Shown here one piece after another: positions 16,399-24,933 of a DNA stretch of 64,000 nt. Under the pieces are notes generated by a model that saw only the letters and a program-made list of their open reading frames with translations, was not told the origin of the DNA and made no database searches. The number at the start of each line of letters is the position of its first letter. Within the stretch, counting starts at the first letter, position 1. Origin of the DNA: Bacteroidales bacterium. Its GTDB lineage: Bacteria > Bacteroidota > Bacteroidia > Bacteroidales > Tenuifilaceae. The translations under genes were made by a program, and so were the position numbers. The stretch is from contig JACJXC010000007.1 of the NCBI GenBank assembly GCA_020636835.1, positions 248,001-312,000 of the forward strand, written 5' to 3'.

Positions 16399-16672
16399 TA
16401 TACAAACGCCTTTACAGCAAAGACGACGATACAATTCTCCTAAAATCGGACAATCCAGAATGCAACCCATACACAACTCCCTTGAACTAAATCTCGGAGA
16501 CGTGGCAAGCGCTGGGCTACATCAACTTTTCGCAGCCCGACACCGACGAACTGCATTTGGAAAAATTGGCGACAATGGCTTACAAGAGCAATCGGAACTG
16601 GATAAACTGAAAAATGAAGCAGTAGCATTCTTGACTCCAAAAGCATTGCTACCAAGATTTCAAAGCAGTTAG
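16399..16672 (+). pseudogene. Decayed 3' fragment of a LexA-like (S24) regulator gene
   Basis: This stretch aligns base by base with the end of the functional regulator at about 9803-10030. Shared runs include ACAATTCTCCTAAAATCGGA and GCGCTGGGCTACATCAACTT. In frame it reads TILLKSDNPECNPYTTPLN, then an in-frame TAA, then ISETWQALGYINFSQPDTDELHLEKLATM. A frameshift follows at about 16,580, after which QSELDKLKNEAV-like sequence appears in another frame. No HTH or catalytic serine region is present. It is a degraded relative, roughly 80% identical by eye in the aligned part, squeezed between two minus-strand operons. Confidence 0.75.
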
Positions 16673-16674
16673 GT

Positions 16675-17907
16675 TTAAAAACTAAACTTTGCCTTTACCC
16701 AATACTCGGAGTTATTCTTATACATGGCAAACGAACCCTTATCGCCACTAAACCAGTCGTATCCACCCATTAGATGAATTTGATCGGTTAGGGCGTAGTC
16801 GGCGGAAGTTCTGTTGTAAAAGCCATTGTAGGTAACATCGTAGTAGGTAAAACTGCTCAATGCCAATGTGGTTTGAAGTAATTTCTTGGAAATATTTAAA
16901 GTGCCCAAGCCAGCATTCTGCTTTGCTTGAATACGCTCATCGTAATTCTGAATGTATTTATGCGAATACTGAAGCATGATAGTCCAATCGTTTCCAGGGT
17001 ACCAATCGATCCCCAACAATCCGTTAAAACTATTTTTTGCAAGAGTAGCATTTAGAGCGACTGGCATAACCATCGCCTGAAGTTCATCCAAATAGACAGC
17101 TCCCTCGGCTCGCATCACAAATTCGCCAACCGGAACCGACAAATCCGCCCCCAGCATATCCATCCGTCCATAGTGCGCTTGCATATAAACGCTATCCATA
17201 TTAACGGACATCGTCTTATTTATAACGGGTATTTTGTTCCACGAACGAAGCATCGAAATAGAGAAGTCGACCCCGCTAAGGAACACCAACAAGCGACCGC
17301 CAAACTCAGAGTTTGATAGTTTCTTTTCTGGCACCCCATCCATATTCAACGTATACGGCATCGGAACAGATCGCATAACCGACCAGGGGTTCACATCGTC
17401 AACCGGTAGTTGAAAAAACTCAGGAATAGGTATAAAAACACCTTCCAGATTAAATGATGAATGCAGGTACTTAACTCTCACGCCATTCTCAGGAATCCGG
17501 ATGTCGTCGTAATCCTGGGCAAGAAACTCCGAGTAATCCATGGGCGAAACCAAATCGGTAATTCTAAGCCCATCGGCAACACCCCAGGTAACAATCTGGC
17601 GGCCAACCTTCAAATCCCACTGATCGGAATTATAGCGGAAAAAGGCCTCGCGAAGGAAAAATCCTGTTTTATCGTCCAAAATGTTATTGTAAATGGCATT
17701 AAACGAAACAAACATGCTTGTATTCTTTTTTTCGGCTGTAATCTCGGAGCGCAAGCGCGTACGCGAACTCATCCAGTCGTTAGGCGATTCGCTACGCAAA
17801 GCATGGTAGCTATCCACAAAACCGTTGTATTTGAACGCTATACTATCGATTTGAGATTTAACCCAGCAGGGGATGAGTAACAGAATAATGACACTAAAAA
17901 TTTTCAT
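16675..17907 (-). CDS. Outer membrane beta-barrel protein, DUF1302/alginate-export-like
   Basis: A 410-residue protein with a signal peptide (MKIFSVIILLLIPCWVKSQ) and a body of alternating strands: RLRSEITAEKKNTSMFVSFNAIYNN, then DQWDLKVGRQIVTWGVADGLRITDLVSPMDYSEFL. The latter is a hallmark of DUF1302-like porin-type proteins. The last residue is Phe (YWVKAKFSF), as in many BAM substrates. In related gene sets such a barrel accompanies an MMPL transporter and a LolA-like protein, both just upstream here. A four-helix-bundle gene with flanking repeats separates this gene from those partners by 760 bp. Its cargo, probably lipid or lipophilic, is inferred from context only. Confidence 0.75.
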   Translation of the reverse strand: MKIFSVIILLLIPCWVKSQIDSIAFKYNGFVDSYHALRSESPNDWMSSRTRLRSEITAEKKNTSMFVSFNAIYNNILDDKTGFFLREAFFRYNSDQWDLKVGRQIVTWGVADGLRITDLVSPMDYSEFLAQDYDDIRIPENGVRVKYLHSSFNLEGVFIPIPEFFQLPVDDVNPWSVMRSVPMPYTLNMDGVPEKKLSNSEFGGRLLVFLSGVDFSISMLRSWNKIPVINKTMSVNMDSVYMQAHYGRMDMLGADLSVPVGEFVMRAEGAVYLDELQAMVMPVALNATLAKNSFNGLLGIDWYPGNDWTIMLQYSHKYIQNYDERIQAKQNAGLGTLNISKKLLQTTLALSSFTYYDVTYNGFYNRTSADYALTDQIHLMGGYDWFSGDKGSFAMYKNNSEYWVKAKFSF

Positions 17908-17933
17908 ATTGTTTGTGTTATTAGTAATAAAAT

Positions 17934-17980
17934 GGGGCAGTGGCAGGAGCTGTGACAGTAGCAGGAGCAGTGGCAGTAGA
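17934..17980 (+). repeat. Left arm of an imperfect GC-rich inverted repeat around the four-helix-bundle gene
   Basis: The sequence begins GGGGCAGTGGCAGGAGC and continues with repeated GCAG and GTGGCAGTAG units. Its partner is the reverse complement of the sequence ending near 18668, which begins GGGGTAGTGGCAGTTGC. Confidence 0.55.
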
Positions 17981-18016
17981 GAATGAGGTTGGTAGTAGTA
18001 AAAAAATGCGGGTTGA

Positions 18017-18048
18017 TTTGATTGTGTTTTGCATCTGATGTATATTTA
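18017..18048 (+). promoter_or_regulatory. Candidate promoter of the four-helix-bundle gene
   Basis: TTTG at 18017-18020 and TATATTTA at 18041-18048 are 20 nt apart, as expected for Bacteroidota -33 and -7 elements. The box ends 21 nt before the ATG at 18070. Confidence 0.4.
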
Positions 18049-18069
18049 TAAAAAGCAGTGGCTATACTT

Positions 18070-18447
18070 ATGAATGGAAGTTATAAAGATTTAAAGGTTT
18101 ACAATCTGGCTTATAGTTCGGCAATGGAAATCTTTGGGATAACAAAGACTTTTCCCAAGGAAGAACTATATTCGCTAACCGATCAAATAAGGCGATCGAG
18201 CAGGGCTGTTCCAGCCAACATTGCCGAGGCATATCGAAAAAGACGCTATCCTAAACATTTTACCTCAAAAATAACCGATGCAGATGCAGAAGCAAGTGAA
18301 ACTTCAACATGGCTCGACTTTGCCAAAGATTGCCATTATCTACAAGAACCAATTTGTAAAATTCTAGTCGAGAAATATGCCGAAATTGGAAAAATGCTCA
18401 ACTCAATGGCTTCAAACCCCGAGAGGTTTTTACCTAAGGGCACTTAA
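18070..18447 (+). CDS. Four-helix-bundle protein (23S rRNA intervening-sequence protein family)
   Basis: From the ATG at 18070 the protein has 125 residues (the frame is open to a GTG 12 nt earlier). It reads SYKDLKVYNLAYSSAMEI, then FPKEELYSLTDQIRRSSRAVPANIAEAYRK, the signature of the S23/IVP four-helix-bundle family (TIGR02436, PF05635). The family is found in 23S rRNA intervening sequences and as free genes, and its fold resembles Avd of diversity-generating retroelements. Its role when encoded elsewhere is unknown. The gene runs opposite to both neighbours and lies between inverted GC-rich repeats, suggesting insertion as a small unit. Confidence 0.85.
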   Translation: MNGSYKDLKVYNLAYSSAMEIFGITKTFPKEELYSLTDQIRRSSRAVPANIAEAYRKRRYPKHFTSKITDADAEASETSTWLDFAKDCHYLQEPICKILVEKYAEIGKMLNSMASNPERFLPKGT

Positions 18448-18587
18448 AAAACAGGAATAGGGGCAGTAAGAATATATTTGAGGTACAAATGATTAGCAAC
18501 CACAACAGCTATGTTGGTATGAGGCAATCCAAGGAATTTATTGTAACCCTTCTGATCCTGTTGCCACATCTTACTATGTTTTAACAA

Positions 18588-18667
18588 CACTGCTACTGCC
18601 ACTGCCACTGCCACTGCTATTCCGACTTCTGCCTCCACTGTCACTGCTTCTGCAACTGCCACTACCC
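18588..18667 (-). repeat. Right arm of the GC-rich inverted repeat with tandem CTGCCA units
   Basis: The plus strand shows repeated ACTGCC units (CTACTGCCACTGCCACTGCC and further degenerate copies), ending ACTGCCACTACCCC. Its reverse complement starts GGGGTAGTGGCAG, matching the left arm's GGGGCAGTGGCAG. It abuts the stop codon of the LolA-like gene. It produces a long Ala/Val-rich reading frame on the minus strand that is not a gene. Confidence 0.6.
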
Positions 18668-19459
18668 CTACAAACTCCCCTTCTCCAGCTTTACCACAGT
18701 AAATGCCGACTCATCGATCATGATGTTGTACTTCGGATTCGAAATGGTCAGAATAGTCTGGTGGTTGGTTTGCACATTAACCATGTGCAAGTTCTTTGCA
18801 ATCCAAAAACCATCCACCCTTTCGATATTGGATAGTTCCAACTTACGATGCAGTTTATTCATTTTATCGTAATACTCAACCTTAACAGCAATAAGGCAAT
18901 CCTGACGAATCCAGGAAACTTTTTTGGAATAGATTTCACCTTTTGTTTTCGGTGTCGATTCCACCAACCAGCATTTATGCCCTTCGATAGTTTCCTCGCG
19001 CAGCAGCATATGATCGTCCTCGTCCACGTTGCGGCTCCCCATATCGTCGTAGGTGAAATCGCTACCCATAAAGTAATCGGTTTTCGACGACGATCCGCTG
19101 ATACGGCGAGTCTTCTTCATTGCAGGCAGGTACAGCCATTTGTCGTCATTCTTTCCAATCAGGTCGTAATCCCAGGTAAGGAATCCGGTGCCTTTCACAT
19201 CGCCGGGGTAAAGGAAAAACATGATGGTTTTCTTATCCTTTCCTAAATCCATTGAGTAACTTTGGATTTTCCGCTCGCGCGAACTCCCGGTCTTATTGAT
19301 AAGCTGCATGGTCATTTCAGAGGTACGGGTATCGCCATCGGGGCGATCCTTTACTTTCTGAATAACTTCACGGCCAGTTAATGTTTGAGCATTCATTGGC
19401 ATGGCGCATAAAATCAGCCCACACATTGCCATTAATCTACTTAATACATTCATATTCAT
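18668..19459 (-). CDS. LolA-like outer membrane lipoprotein-sorting family protein
   Basis: A 263-residue protein with a signal peptide ending near residue 24 (MNVLSRLMAMCGLILCAMPMNAQ), hence periplasmic. The core DGDTRTSEMTMQLINKTGSSRERKI, GDVKGTGFLTWDYD, WLYLPAMKKTRRISGSSSKTDYFMGSDFTYDDM is the signature of the 'outer membrane lipoprotein-sorting protein' family (PF17131) linked to MMPL transporters. Members have the LolA/LolB half-barrel fold and are thought to carry lipids or lipoproteins to the outer membrane. The start overlaps the upstream transporter's end by 23 bp, so the two are translated together. An alternative Met lies two codons in. Confidence 0.85.
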   Translation of the reverse strand: MNMNVLSRLMAMCGLILCAMPMNAQTLTGREVIQKVKDRPDGDTRTSEMTMQLINKTGSSRERKIQSYSMDLGKDKKTIMFFLYPGDVKGTGFLTWDYDLIGKNDDKWLYLPAMKKTRRISGSSSKTDYFMGSDFTYDDMGSRNVDEDDHMLLREETIEGHKCWLVESTPKTKGEIYSKKVSWIRQDCLIAVKVEYYDKMNKLHRKLELSNIERVDGFWIAKNLHMVNVQTNHQTILTISNPKYNIMIDESAFTVVKLEKGSL

Positions 19460-21845
19460 TTATTTTAATTGATTTGTCGATTGCTTTTTTCGAATCCGGC
19501 GAATTACGCTCATTCCCGAATATTCTAAATGATTTAATTAATACTGGTGTAACAAACAAATCGGCCAACAAAGCAGCCACCATGCCAATTACCGATAAAA
19601 CGCCGAGGTGAATAAACTGCTTGGCATCGGAAGTTCCATACACAATAAAATTTGCAGAGATGATAAGGGTTGAAAGAATAATTGAGACCCCAACAACACT
19701 AAAAGTACGCCTCACCGATTGCATATAGCTCCCCAACCTATTGTACTCCAAATGACTATGGTTAATAAAATGAATGGTATCGTCCACGGCCAACCCCAAA
19801 ATCATTGGCATAATGGTTGCCGTCATCATATCGAGAGGGATCCCCATGAACCCCATAATCTCCCCCACTGCCAGCGCAGGGGCAATGTTGGGAATCATTC
19901 CAATAAGTCCAAGACGGATGCTCCCAAAAACCAATGCCAACAGCAAAGCAACAATGCATATCGCAATTAAGAACGACTGTATTTGCCCTCGCACCACGTA
20001 TTGCATCATGGCGGTAAACTGCGGCAAACTACCCACGGCTGTTACACTTGCTTCGGGGAATAAACTCTGTGCTTTCTGCTGAACCAGAATCAACTCCCTC
20101 TCGGCCTCGCCGGAATTGTAGGTTCCCAATTCAACCATTAGCCGTAGCCTTTTGTAATCATAATCTATCCAGTATTGCGCCTCGGTTCCACCGGCATTCT
20201 CGTACAACAGGAGCATTTGCGCCACCTGATTTTCGTCAGAAGGCACGCTGTAATATGCCTCATTATTGGAGTTCAGAGTGCGGTTCAAATCTTTTAGTAC
20301 ATCCAGAATAGACGAGGTTCGCTTAGTTAGCGGCAACGTTTCTACAAACTGAGCCAGTTCGTCGAACTTTTTCAAGTTAGCGGGCTCTTTAGCCATATCG
20401 TTCTGCGGAAACTCAACCATAAAATCGTACGCATACAACGATCCTAGCTCCGACTCGCATATCTGCATCATGCTATTAACGTACGGCACCTTACGCCCCA
20501 TCGTTCTTTCGATATCAAAAGCTGTTTCAACCCGGGTAAGCCCCCAAATAGACACCACCGCAACTATTGAGAAAACAACCAGTACCTGCCGGGAATGATC
20601 GAGCGTCCACTCGCCAAAACGAGCCATTTGACGGTCGAACCACTTCCCTCCTTTTTTTTCCACCTCGCGATGGGGCTTTTTATTCTTCCCAAAACTAAGG
20701 AATGCAGGCATTAAGAACAGAACAATAAGGAATGACAACAGAACGCACGATGAGGTTGCCAGCCCAACAAATCGAAGAGGTTTCATAGGAATCACCAAAA
20801 AGGTGAGCAACCCGGCAATGGTGGTAAGTGCCGAGAAGAAAACTGGCCACCCCATCTCCTTAATGGTTTCCAATACGGCCATTTTCCGGTGTCCATGAAT
20901 AGCCATCTGCTTACTGAAGAAATTGTATACATGTATATTGTAAGCTATGGCAATGGCAAATGAAAGGAGAACAGGAATGGACGTCATCCCGCTATCGATA
21001 GGATAACCAATGTACCCAGTAAACCCGTAAACCATTAGAATTGATCCTACGGCTGTAAGAATTGGAACTATAACCCCACGGAACGAACGTGTAATTAAAG
21101 CTAACACAACTATTGCAAGCAGCAAAGCCAAGCCCATCACGCGTCCGCTCTCGGTTCCCAAATACATCTGTTTTCGGAAGTTTAGGTAAGGCATCCCGGT
21201 TGCTTTGGGATGAATGTCGGAGTATTTAGCCTGCGAAATAATCCGCTCGGTTTCGGCGCCAGTAATAAAATCGGGTCCTTTCGATGACTCCTTTCTCCAC
21301 ACCGAATCCTCGGGGAAGGCCCGCAACTTGAGCAATATCCAACTCAACCGTCCATCCTTCGAAATCAAGCGTTTGGCCACATTCGGCTTGCTGTAGGCCT
21401 TCTGCCGTATGCTATTGAGCTCAGCCTCATCGGAGGGAATTTCCTCGGGGACAATCTGCTCAATAACCATTCCCTCCTCGGTTCCGCTCATAAACTCGAT
21501 ATTGGTGAGCGAAGTAATTTTTTCGGCATACGAAAGGCTATCGATCAACTCGTTGGATAGCTCGCGGATGAGTTCCAGCGAATGCTTGGAGAAAGTATTA
21601 TCGCTCTCAGTAAGAACAGCCACAAAATAATCGTTTCCGAAAATCTCCTTGAACTTATCGGACTGCACCAGCATGGGATCGTCCTCGAGAAAATAGCCAT
21701 CCCACGACGATTCTACAATCACTTTTTTAAGGCCAATAACCGAAACGGCTATTAGACCAAAGAACGAGGCAATTATCAACCAGCGTCTTTTAATAATACG
21801 ACCAGCCAGTTTCTCGAACCAGCCATTAATCTTTTCTATTTTCAT
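19437..21845 (-). CDS. MMPL/RND-superfamily lipid-type transporter
   Basis: The 802-residue protein has the MMPL plan: a first transmembrane helix after FEKLAGRIIKRRWLIIASFFG, a periplasmic domain, five or so helices including ALLLAIVVLALITRSFRGVIVPILTAVGSILMVYG, and a repeat of this arrangement in the second half with LGLAVDDTIHFINHSHLEY. The RPDE-like Asp in LAVDDTIHF is the usual proton-relay position. Family members export lipids or hopanoid-like molecules. Here it is paired with a LolA-like protein and a beta-barrel, giving a full path from inner to outer membrane. It begins 37 bp after a small membrane protein gene. Confidence 0.9.
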   Translation of the reverse strand: MKIEKINGWFEKLAGRIIKRRWLIIASFFGLIAVSVIGLKKVIVESSWDGYFLEDDPMLVQSDKFKEIFGNDYFVAVLTESDNTFSKHSLELIRELSNELIDSLSYAEKITSLTNIEFMSGTEEGMVIEQIVPEEIPSDEAELNSIRQKAYSKPNVAKRLISKDGRLSWILLKLRAFPEDSVWRKESSKGPDFITGAETERIISQAKYSDIHPKATGMPYLNFRKQMYLGTESGRVMGLALLLAIVVLALITRSFRGVIVPILTAVGSILMVYGFTGYIGYPIDSGMTSIPVLLSFAIAIAYNIHVYNFFSKQMAIHGHRKMAVLETIKEMGWPVFFSALTTIAGLLTFLVIPMKPLRFVGLATSSCVLLSFLIVLFLMPAFLSFGKNKKPHREVEKKGGKWFDRQMARFGEWTLDHSRQVLVVFSIVAVVSIWGLTRVETAFDIERTMGRKVPYVNSMMQICESELGSLYAYDFMVEFPQNDMAKEPANLKKFDELAQFVETLPLTKRTSSILDVLKDLNRTLNSNNEAYYSVPSDENQVAQMLLLYENAGGTEAQYWIDYDYKRLRLMVELGTYNSGEAERELILVQQKAQSLFPEASVTAVGSLPQFTAMMQYVVRGQIQSFLIAICIVALLLALVFGSIRLGLIGMIPNIAPALAVGEIMGFMGIPLDMMTATIMPMILGLAVDDTIHFINHSHLEYNRLGSYMQSVRRTFSVVGVSIILSTLIISANFIVYGTSDAKQFIHLGVLSVIGMVAALLADLFVTPVLIKSFRIFGNERNSPDSKKAIDKSIKINEYECIK

Positions 21846-21882
21846 CCAAATAAGGCATTAATATTTTTATTCATTTTTTCGG

Positions 21883-22230
21883 TTATTTAATAATAGCCCC
21901 GGATATAAGAGGAGCCACCTTAACGGCCACCAGAACAAAAACCGCAATAATCAATGTATCGATACTGGCTTTTATACTAATACTTTTAAGTAGGTAGGCA
22001 CTAACCAAATCGGTTACCACGCCAAAAGCCAAGGCTCCGATTATCCCGAACTTTGAATAAATCCAAATCATGAGCAGAACCAAGGGTATTGCGATAATTG
22101 AACCGATTAAAGCTGTTTTTATTAAGGGCAATTCGGAATACTTGCACACCACATGAACAATTCCGGCCAAGCGTGGACAAATGATAAAGAACGCGAGCGC
22201 GATAGAGGTAACTAGCAAATTTTTATCCAT
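21883..22230 (-). CDS. Small integral membrane protein of unknown function
   Basis: This 115-residue protein is almost wholly hydrophobic, with about four predicted transmembrane segments (LVTSIALAFFIICPRLAGIV; LIKTALIGSIIAIPLVLLMIWIY; FGIIGALAFGVVTDLVSAYLL; TLIIAVFVLVAVKVAPLIS). I recognise no family. It is 11 bp after the gpmA stop and 37 bp before the MMPL gene, so it is probably co-transcribed, and the two share a membrane location. A link to the lipid transporter is possible but unsupported. Confidence 0.7.
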   Translation of the reverse strand: MDKNLLVTSIALAFFIICPRLAGIVHVVCKYSELPLIKTALIGSIIAIPLVLLMIWIYSKFGIIGALAFGVVTDLVSAYLLKSISIKASIDTLIIAVFVLVAVKVAPLISGAIIK

Positions 22231-22241
22231 CTTCTTAGTTT

Positions 22242-22916
22242 CTAAACTGTTTTCAAAAACATGCCATTGATCGCATCATAAAGCAAGGGATTCCCTGTCG
22301 GTATTTCTAAATCGAGCACCTGCTCCTTGGTGAGGTTTTCGATATACATCACAATTGAACGCAAGCTATTGCCATGCGCCGAAACTAAAACAGTCTTCCC
22401 CTGCTCCAGCAATGGGATTATTCGCTCCCTGAAAAAGGGGATGGTACGCTCGGCTGTATCCTTAAGGCATTCGCCGGCAGGTGGTGGCACATCGTAACTA
22501 CGACGCCACTGCCGAACCTGTTCGTCACCGTATTCCTTGGCGGTTTCGGCCTTGTTCTTACCCTGTAATTCGCCGTAGTAGCGTTCGTTCAAGTGCCAAT
22601 CCTGATAAACCGGGATGATGCTTTGAATCATTGACTCGCCGTATATGGTTGTCCAATCCTTCATGCGCCCTTCGGTGTGGATGATTACCGGAGTTTTATC
22701 GCTTTGGTTCTGAGCCAAGGCTAGCATTGCGGTTTCGATGGCCCGCACCTGTACCGAGGTAAACACCACATCAAAAGGAATCTCGGCCAAGCGCTCACCA
22801 GCCTTTACGGCCTCAATAATTCCATTTGAGGAAAGGGGAACATCTACCCAACCCGTAAACACATTCTTTTTGTTCCACACGGATTCGCCGTGCCGAATTA
22901 AAATCAGTTTTGCCAT
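22242..22916 (-). CDS. gpmA: 2,3-bisphosphoglycerate-dependent phosphoglycerate mutase
   Basis: The 224-residue protein starts MAKLILIRHGESVWNKKNVFTGWVDVPLS, with the phospho-histidine H9 in the RHGE motif and the second catalytic His in VSAHGNSLRSIV. The stretch YGELQGKNKAETAKEYG and YDVPPP fit dPGM enzymes, which interconvert 3- and 2-phosphoglycerate in glycolysis and gluconeogenesis. A few bacteria carry both this and the cofactor-independent form; here gpmI is at 52.2-53.8 kb. Its start overlaps the end of the cation efflux gene by 13 bp. It is slightly shorter than E. coli GpmA (250 residues). Confidence 0.93.
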   Translation of the reverse strand: MAKLILIRHGESVWNKKNVFTGWVDVPLSSNGIIEAVKAGERLAEIPFDVVFTSVQVRAIETAMLALAQNQSDKTPVIIHTEGRMKDWTTIYGESMIQSIIPVYQDWHLNERYYGELQGKNKAETAKEYGDEQVRQWRRSYDVPPPAGECLKDTAERTIPFFRERIIPLLEQGKTVLVSAHGNSLRSIVMYIENLTKEQVLDLEIPTGNPLLYDAINGMFLKTV

Positions 22917-23857
22917 AAAATTTCGTTATTACATTCGTTATCAACAATCAATTCATCGCACCCCTTGCAGCAATTGTAACCCACTTGCAGGGTAATATGG
23001 TCAATAGCAAATTGCTCGTACAGCAAGCTTTCCACCCGCCCCCTTACTGCCATCATCCGAACCATATCGACATTGCTTTTCAGATTCAGGTGCGCCTCGA
23101 AATGTATCTGCGAATCGCTTAACTGCCATACGTGTACATGATGGATATTATCCACCTCGGGAACTAGCTCTACCTGCACCTTAATTTCATCAATATTGAT
23201 ATGATGGGGAACCGACTGCATAAGTATATCAACCGTTTCGGAAACAATCCCCCAGGTATGCCAAATAATATAGATACCAACCAGAACAGTGATTAGCGGA
23301 TCGATCCAGTAGATGTTGAATAACCAAATGGCAACACCTCCGGCAATTACAGCCACCGACGAAAGGGTATCGCCCAGCAGGTGCATGTAAGCCGCCTTTA
23401 CGTTTAGGTTATGCGATTTATCCTTATGCAGAATAATCACCGATAGCAAATTGACCAACAACCCGAATACCGCAACAACAAGCATCAATAGCCCCTTAAC
23501 GGGTTCGGGATGTAGAAATCGCTGGTACGCCTCGTAGAAAAGGAATATGCAGATGGCAATCAGCACCAAACCATTGAAAAGTGCGGCCAGTATCTCGGCA
23601 CGCTTGTAGCCAAAAGTAAAATGCTTGTCGGGCTTTCTACGGCTAATTTTTCCAGCCACAAAGGCTATGAAAATTGCCGAGGAGTCGCCCAAATTATGGA
23701 TCGCATCGGAGAGCAACGACAAACTATTGGCAATTAAACCTCCAACAATTTGAACCGCTGTAATAGCGAGGTTCAGAAGGGTTACTCCAAAAAGTCGCCC
23801 GCTATGACCCGGATGCCCATGGGAACCGGGATGATGATGTGTATGATGATTTGCCAT
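22904..23857 (-). CDS. Cation diffusion facilitator (CzcD/ZitB-like) metal efflux protein
   Basis: I use the ATG at 23857; the longer frame adds 28 residues without an organised signal. The 317-residue protein has a His-rich N-terminus (MANHHTHHHPGSHGHPGHSG), typical for zinc or cobalt transporters, then six helices with LLSDAIHNLGDSSAIFIAFVAGK (TM2 His/Asp site) and YMHLLGDTLSSVAVIAGGV (TM5 site). The C-terminal cytoplasmic domain has HHVHVWQLSDSQIHFEAHL. It would exchange divalent metal for protons across the inner membrane. It overlaps the start of gpmA. A Cys pair near the end (CCKGC) is unusual and may add metal binding. Confidence 0.9.
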   Translation of the reverse strand: MANHHTHHHPGSHGHPGHSGRLFGVTLLNLAITAVQIVGGLIANSLSLLSDAIHNLGDSSAIFIAFVAGKISRRKPDKHFTFGYKRAEILAALFNGLVLIAICIFLFYEAYQRFLHPEPVKGLLMLVVAVFGLLVNLLSVIILHKDKSHNLNVKAAYMHLLGDTLSSVAVIAGGVAIWLFNIYWIDPLITVLVGIYIIWHTWGIVSETVDILMQSVPHHINIDEIKVQVELVPEVDNIHHVHVWQLSDSQIHFEAHLNLKSNVDMVRMMAVRGRVESLLYEQFAIDHITLQVGYNCCKGCDELIVDNECNNEILWQN

Positions 23858-23937
23858 ACCGTTACATTTCAATATTAATGACGATAAACTCTGTACATAT
23901 TTCAAAAGATTAAAGAAATATGCCAATCGGAAAGGAA

Positions 23938-24519
23938 TCACACATAGCGTCGAACCCTCAGCGTATAATCAACCCACGCATTTCCGAATGCACGTTTCAG
24001 AAACTCCTCCTCGCGCAGTACAATCCAATGATGCACACCAATGGTAAATAATGCCAGCGCCCAAACAACCGGATTCGGCACGTAAAAACAAGCCGCAATG
24101 GTCATCAGAAAAAAACCGAGATACATGGGGTTTCGGCTAAAACGGTACAACCCATTAACCTGGAGGGTCGTGTTGTTTGTTTCGGCCTCGTCGGGAATCC
24201 CAAATTTCAAGTTCAACCCAAGGTTAATATACGCAATTGCCTGAACAGTAAAGCCAATAAGAAACAGAACCAATGACACGAACTGAAACATCAGGCTTTG
24301 CTCAAACGAAAGCAAACTGTATAACCCCGCCGACTGCATGAATAAAGCAAACCAGCAAGCAAACATGGCAAGTTTTGCCAATTTGAAAAGGAATGGATGA
24401 ACCGGAGCCACCCCGCCAACCGACAATTTATTTATCCTAAGATAAATAGCGAAACCAGCCATTTGGGCAATCATCAACCAGAATAGCACCATCAGAATTA
24501 CAGCAACAATCTCTGTCAT
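23938..24519 (-). CDS. Isoprenylcysteine carboxyl methyltransferase-like (ICMT/PEMT fold) membrane methyltransferase
   Basis: A 193-residue multi-pass membrane protein. The C-terminal half has the ICMT/PEMT signature NGLYRFSRNPMYLGFFLMTIAACFY and then HHWIVLREEEFLKRAFGNAWVDYTLRVRRYV, the SAM-binding region with its conserved Arg/Asn-Pro and Glu-Glu. Bacterial members methylate lipids or unknown small molecules in the membrane; the substrate here is unknown. It is the first gene of the leftward series, 80 bp ahead of the cation efflux gene, with a good -7 box upstream. Confidence 0.8.
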   Translation of the reverse strand: MTEIVAVILMVLFWLMIAQMAGFAIYLRINKLSVGGVAPVHPFLFKLAKLAMFACWFALFMQSAGLYSLLSFEQSLMFQFVSLVLFLIGFTVQAIAYINLGLNLKFGIPDEAETNNTTLQVNGLYRFSRNPMYLGFFLMTIAACFYVPNPVVWALALFTIGVHHWIVLREEEFLKRAFGNAWVDYTLRVRRYV

Positions 24520-24547
24520 AACAATTTGTATTAATCCTTTATATAAA

Positions 24548-24555
24548 CAAACCTA
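24548..24555 (-). promoter_or_regulatory. -7 box (TAGGTTTG) for the leftward operon
   Basis: On the minus strand TAGGTTTG matches TAnnTTTG and lies 28 nt upstream of the methyltransferase ATG at 24519. Confidence 0.55.
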
Positions 24556-24863
24556 GCACACCATCTGTTTATCGGGCATCTGCCTTTGTAACATCTTCGC
24601 AAAAAGGCCGTTCCGTAACTTCAGTATCGTTTTCTGAGTCCACATACTAAAAATTTTACACTACAAAAAAAGAACACTTTTCAGCCTTAAGCAATCCCCA
24701 ATAATTGGGATTTTACAACAGTAGGAGTAATCGATTTTAATGATAATCAGAAAAGTAAAGTTACAGCATCATCCGAATACTCAATGAGCAAGAGATTGAA
24801 ACTAGGAAAAAACCAATACTTCAGAACCATTAATCGGAACTGAAACCGGGATAAAGAGAAATT
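24556..24863. other. Non-coding stretch without a recognised gene
   Basis: This roughly 300-bp A/T-rich region between the methyltransferase promoter and the tandem terminators holds no credible frame in either direction. I saw no tRNA, riboswitch or repeat in it. Confidence 0.5.
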
Positions 24864-24894
24864 AAAAAGCCTGCAACTTGCCCCAGTTGCAGGC
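24864..24894 (-). terminator. Second minus-strand terminator hairpin downstream of tRNA-Pro
   Basis: A perfect 10-bp stem GCCTGCAACT/AGTTGCAGGC with a six-base loop is followed on the minus strand by TTTTT. It lies about 40 bp beyond another terminator, with no gene between them. Confidence 0.7.
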
Positions 24895-24933
24895 CGGATT
24901 GATAAGAATTTTAATTTGTCGGTCTAAAACAAC

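Noticed and set aside
18444..18662. Ala/Val-rich 72-residue minus-strand frame
   Set aside because: It is created by the tandem CTGCCA repeat units of the right inverted-repeat arm, not by a coding sequence.
17934..18668. CRISPR array, suggested by the repeated ACTGCC units
   Set aside because: The units are 6-7 bp, degenerate and without spacers of constant length; no cas genes are near.
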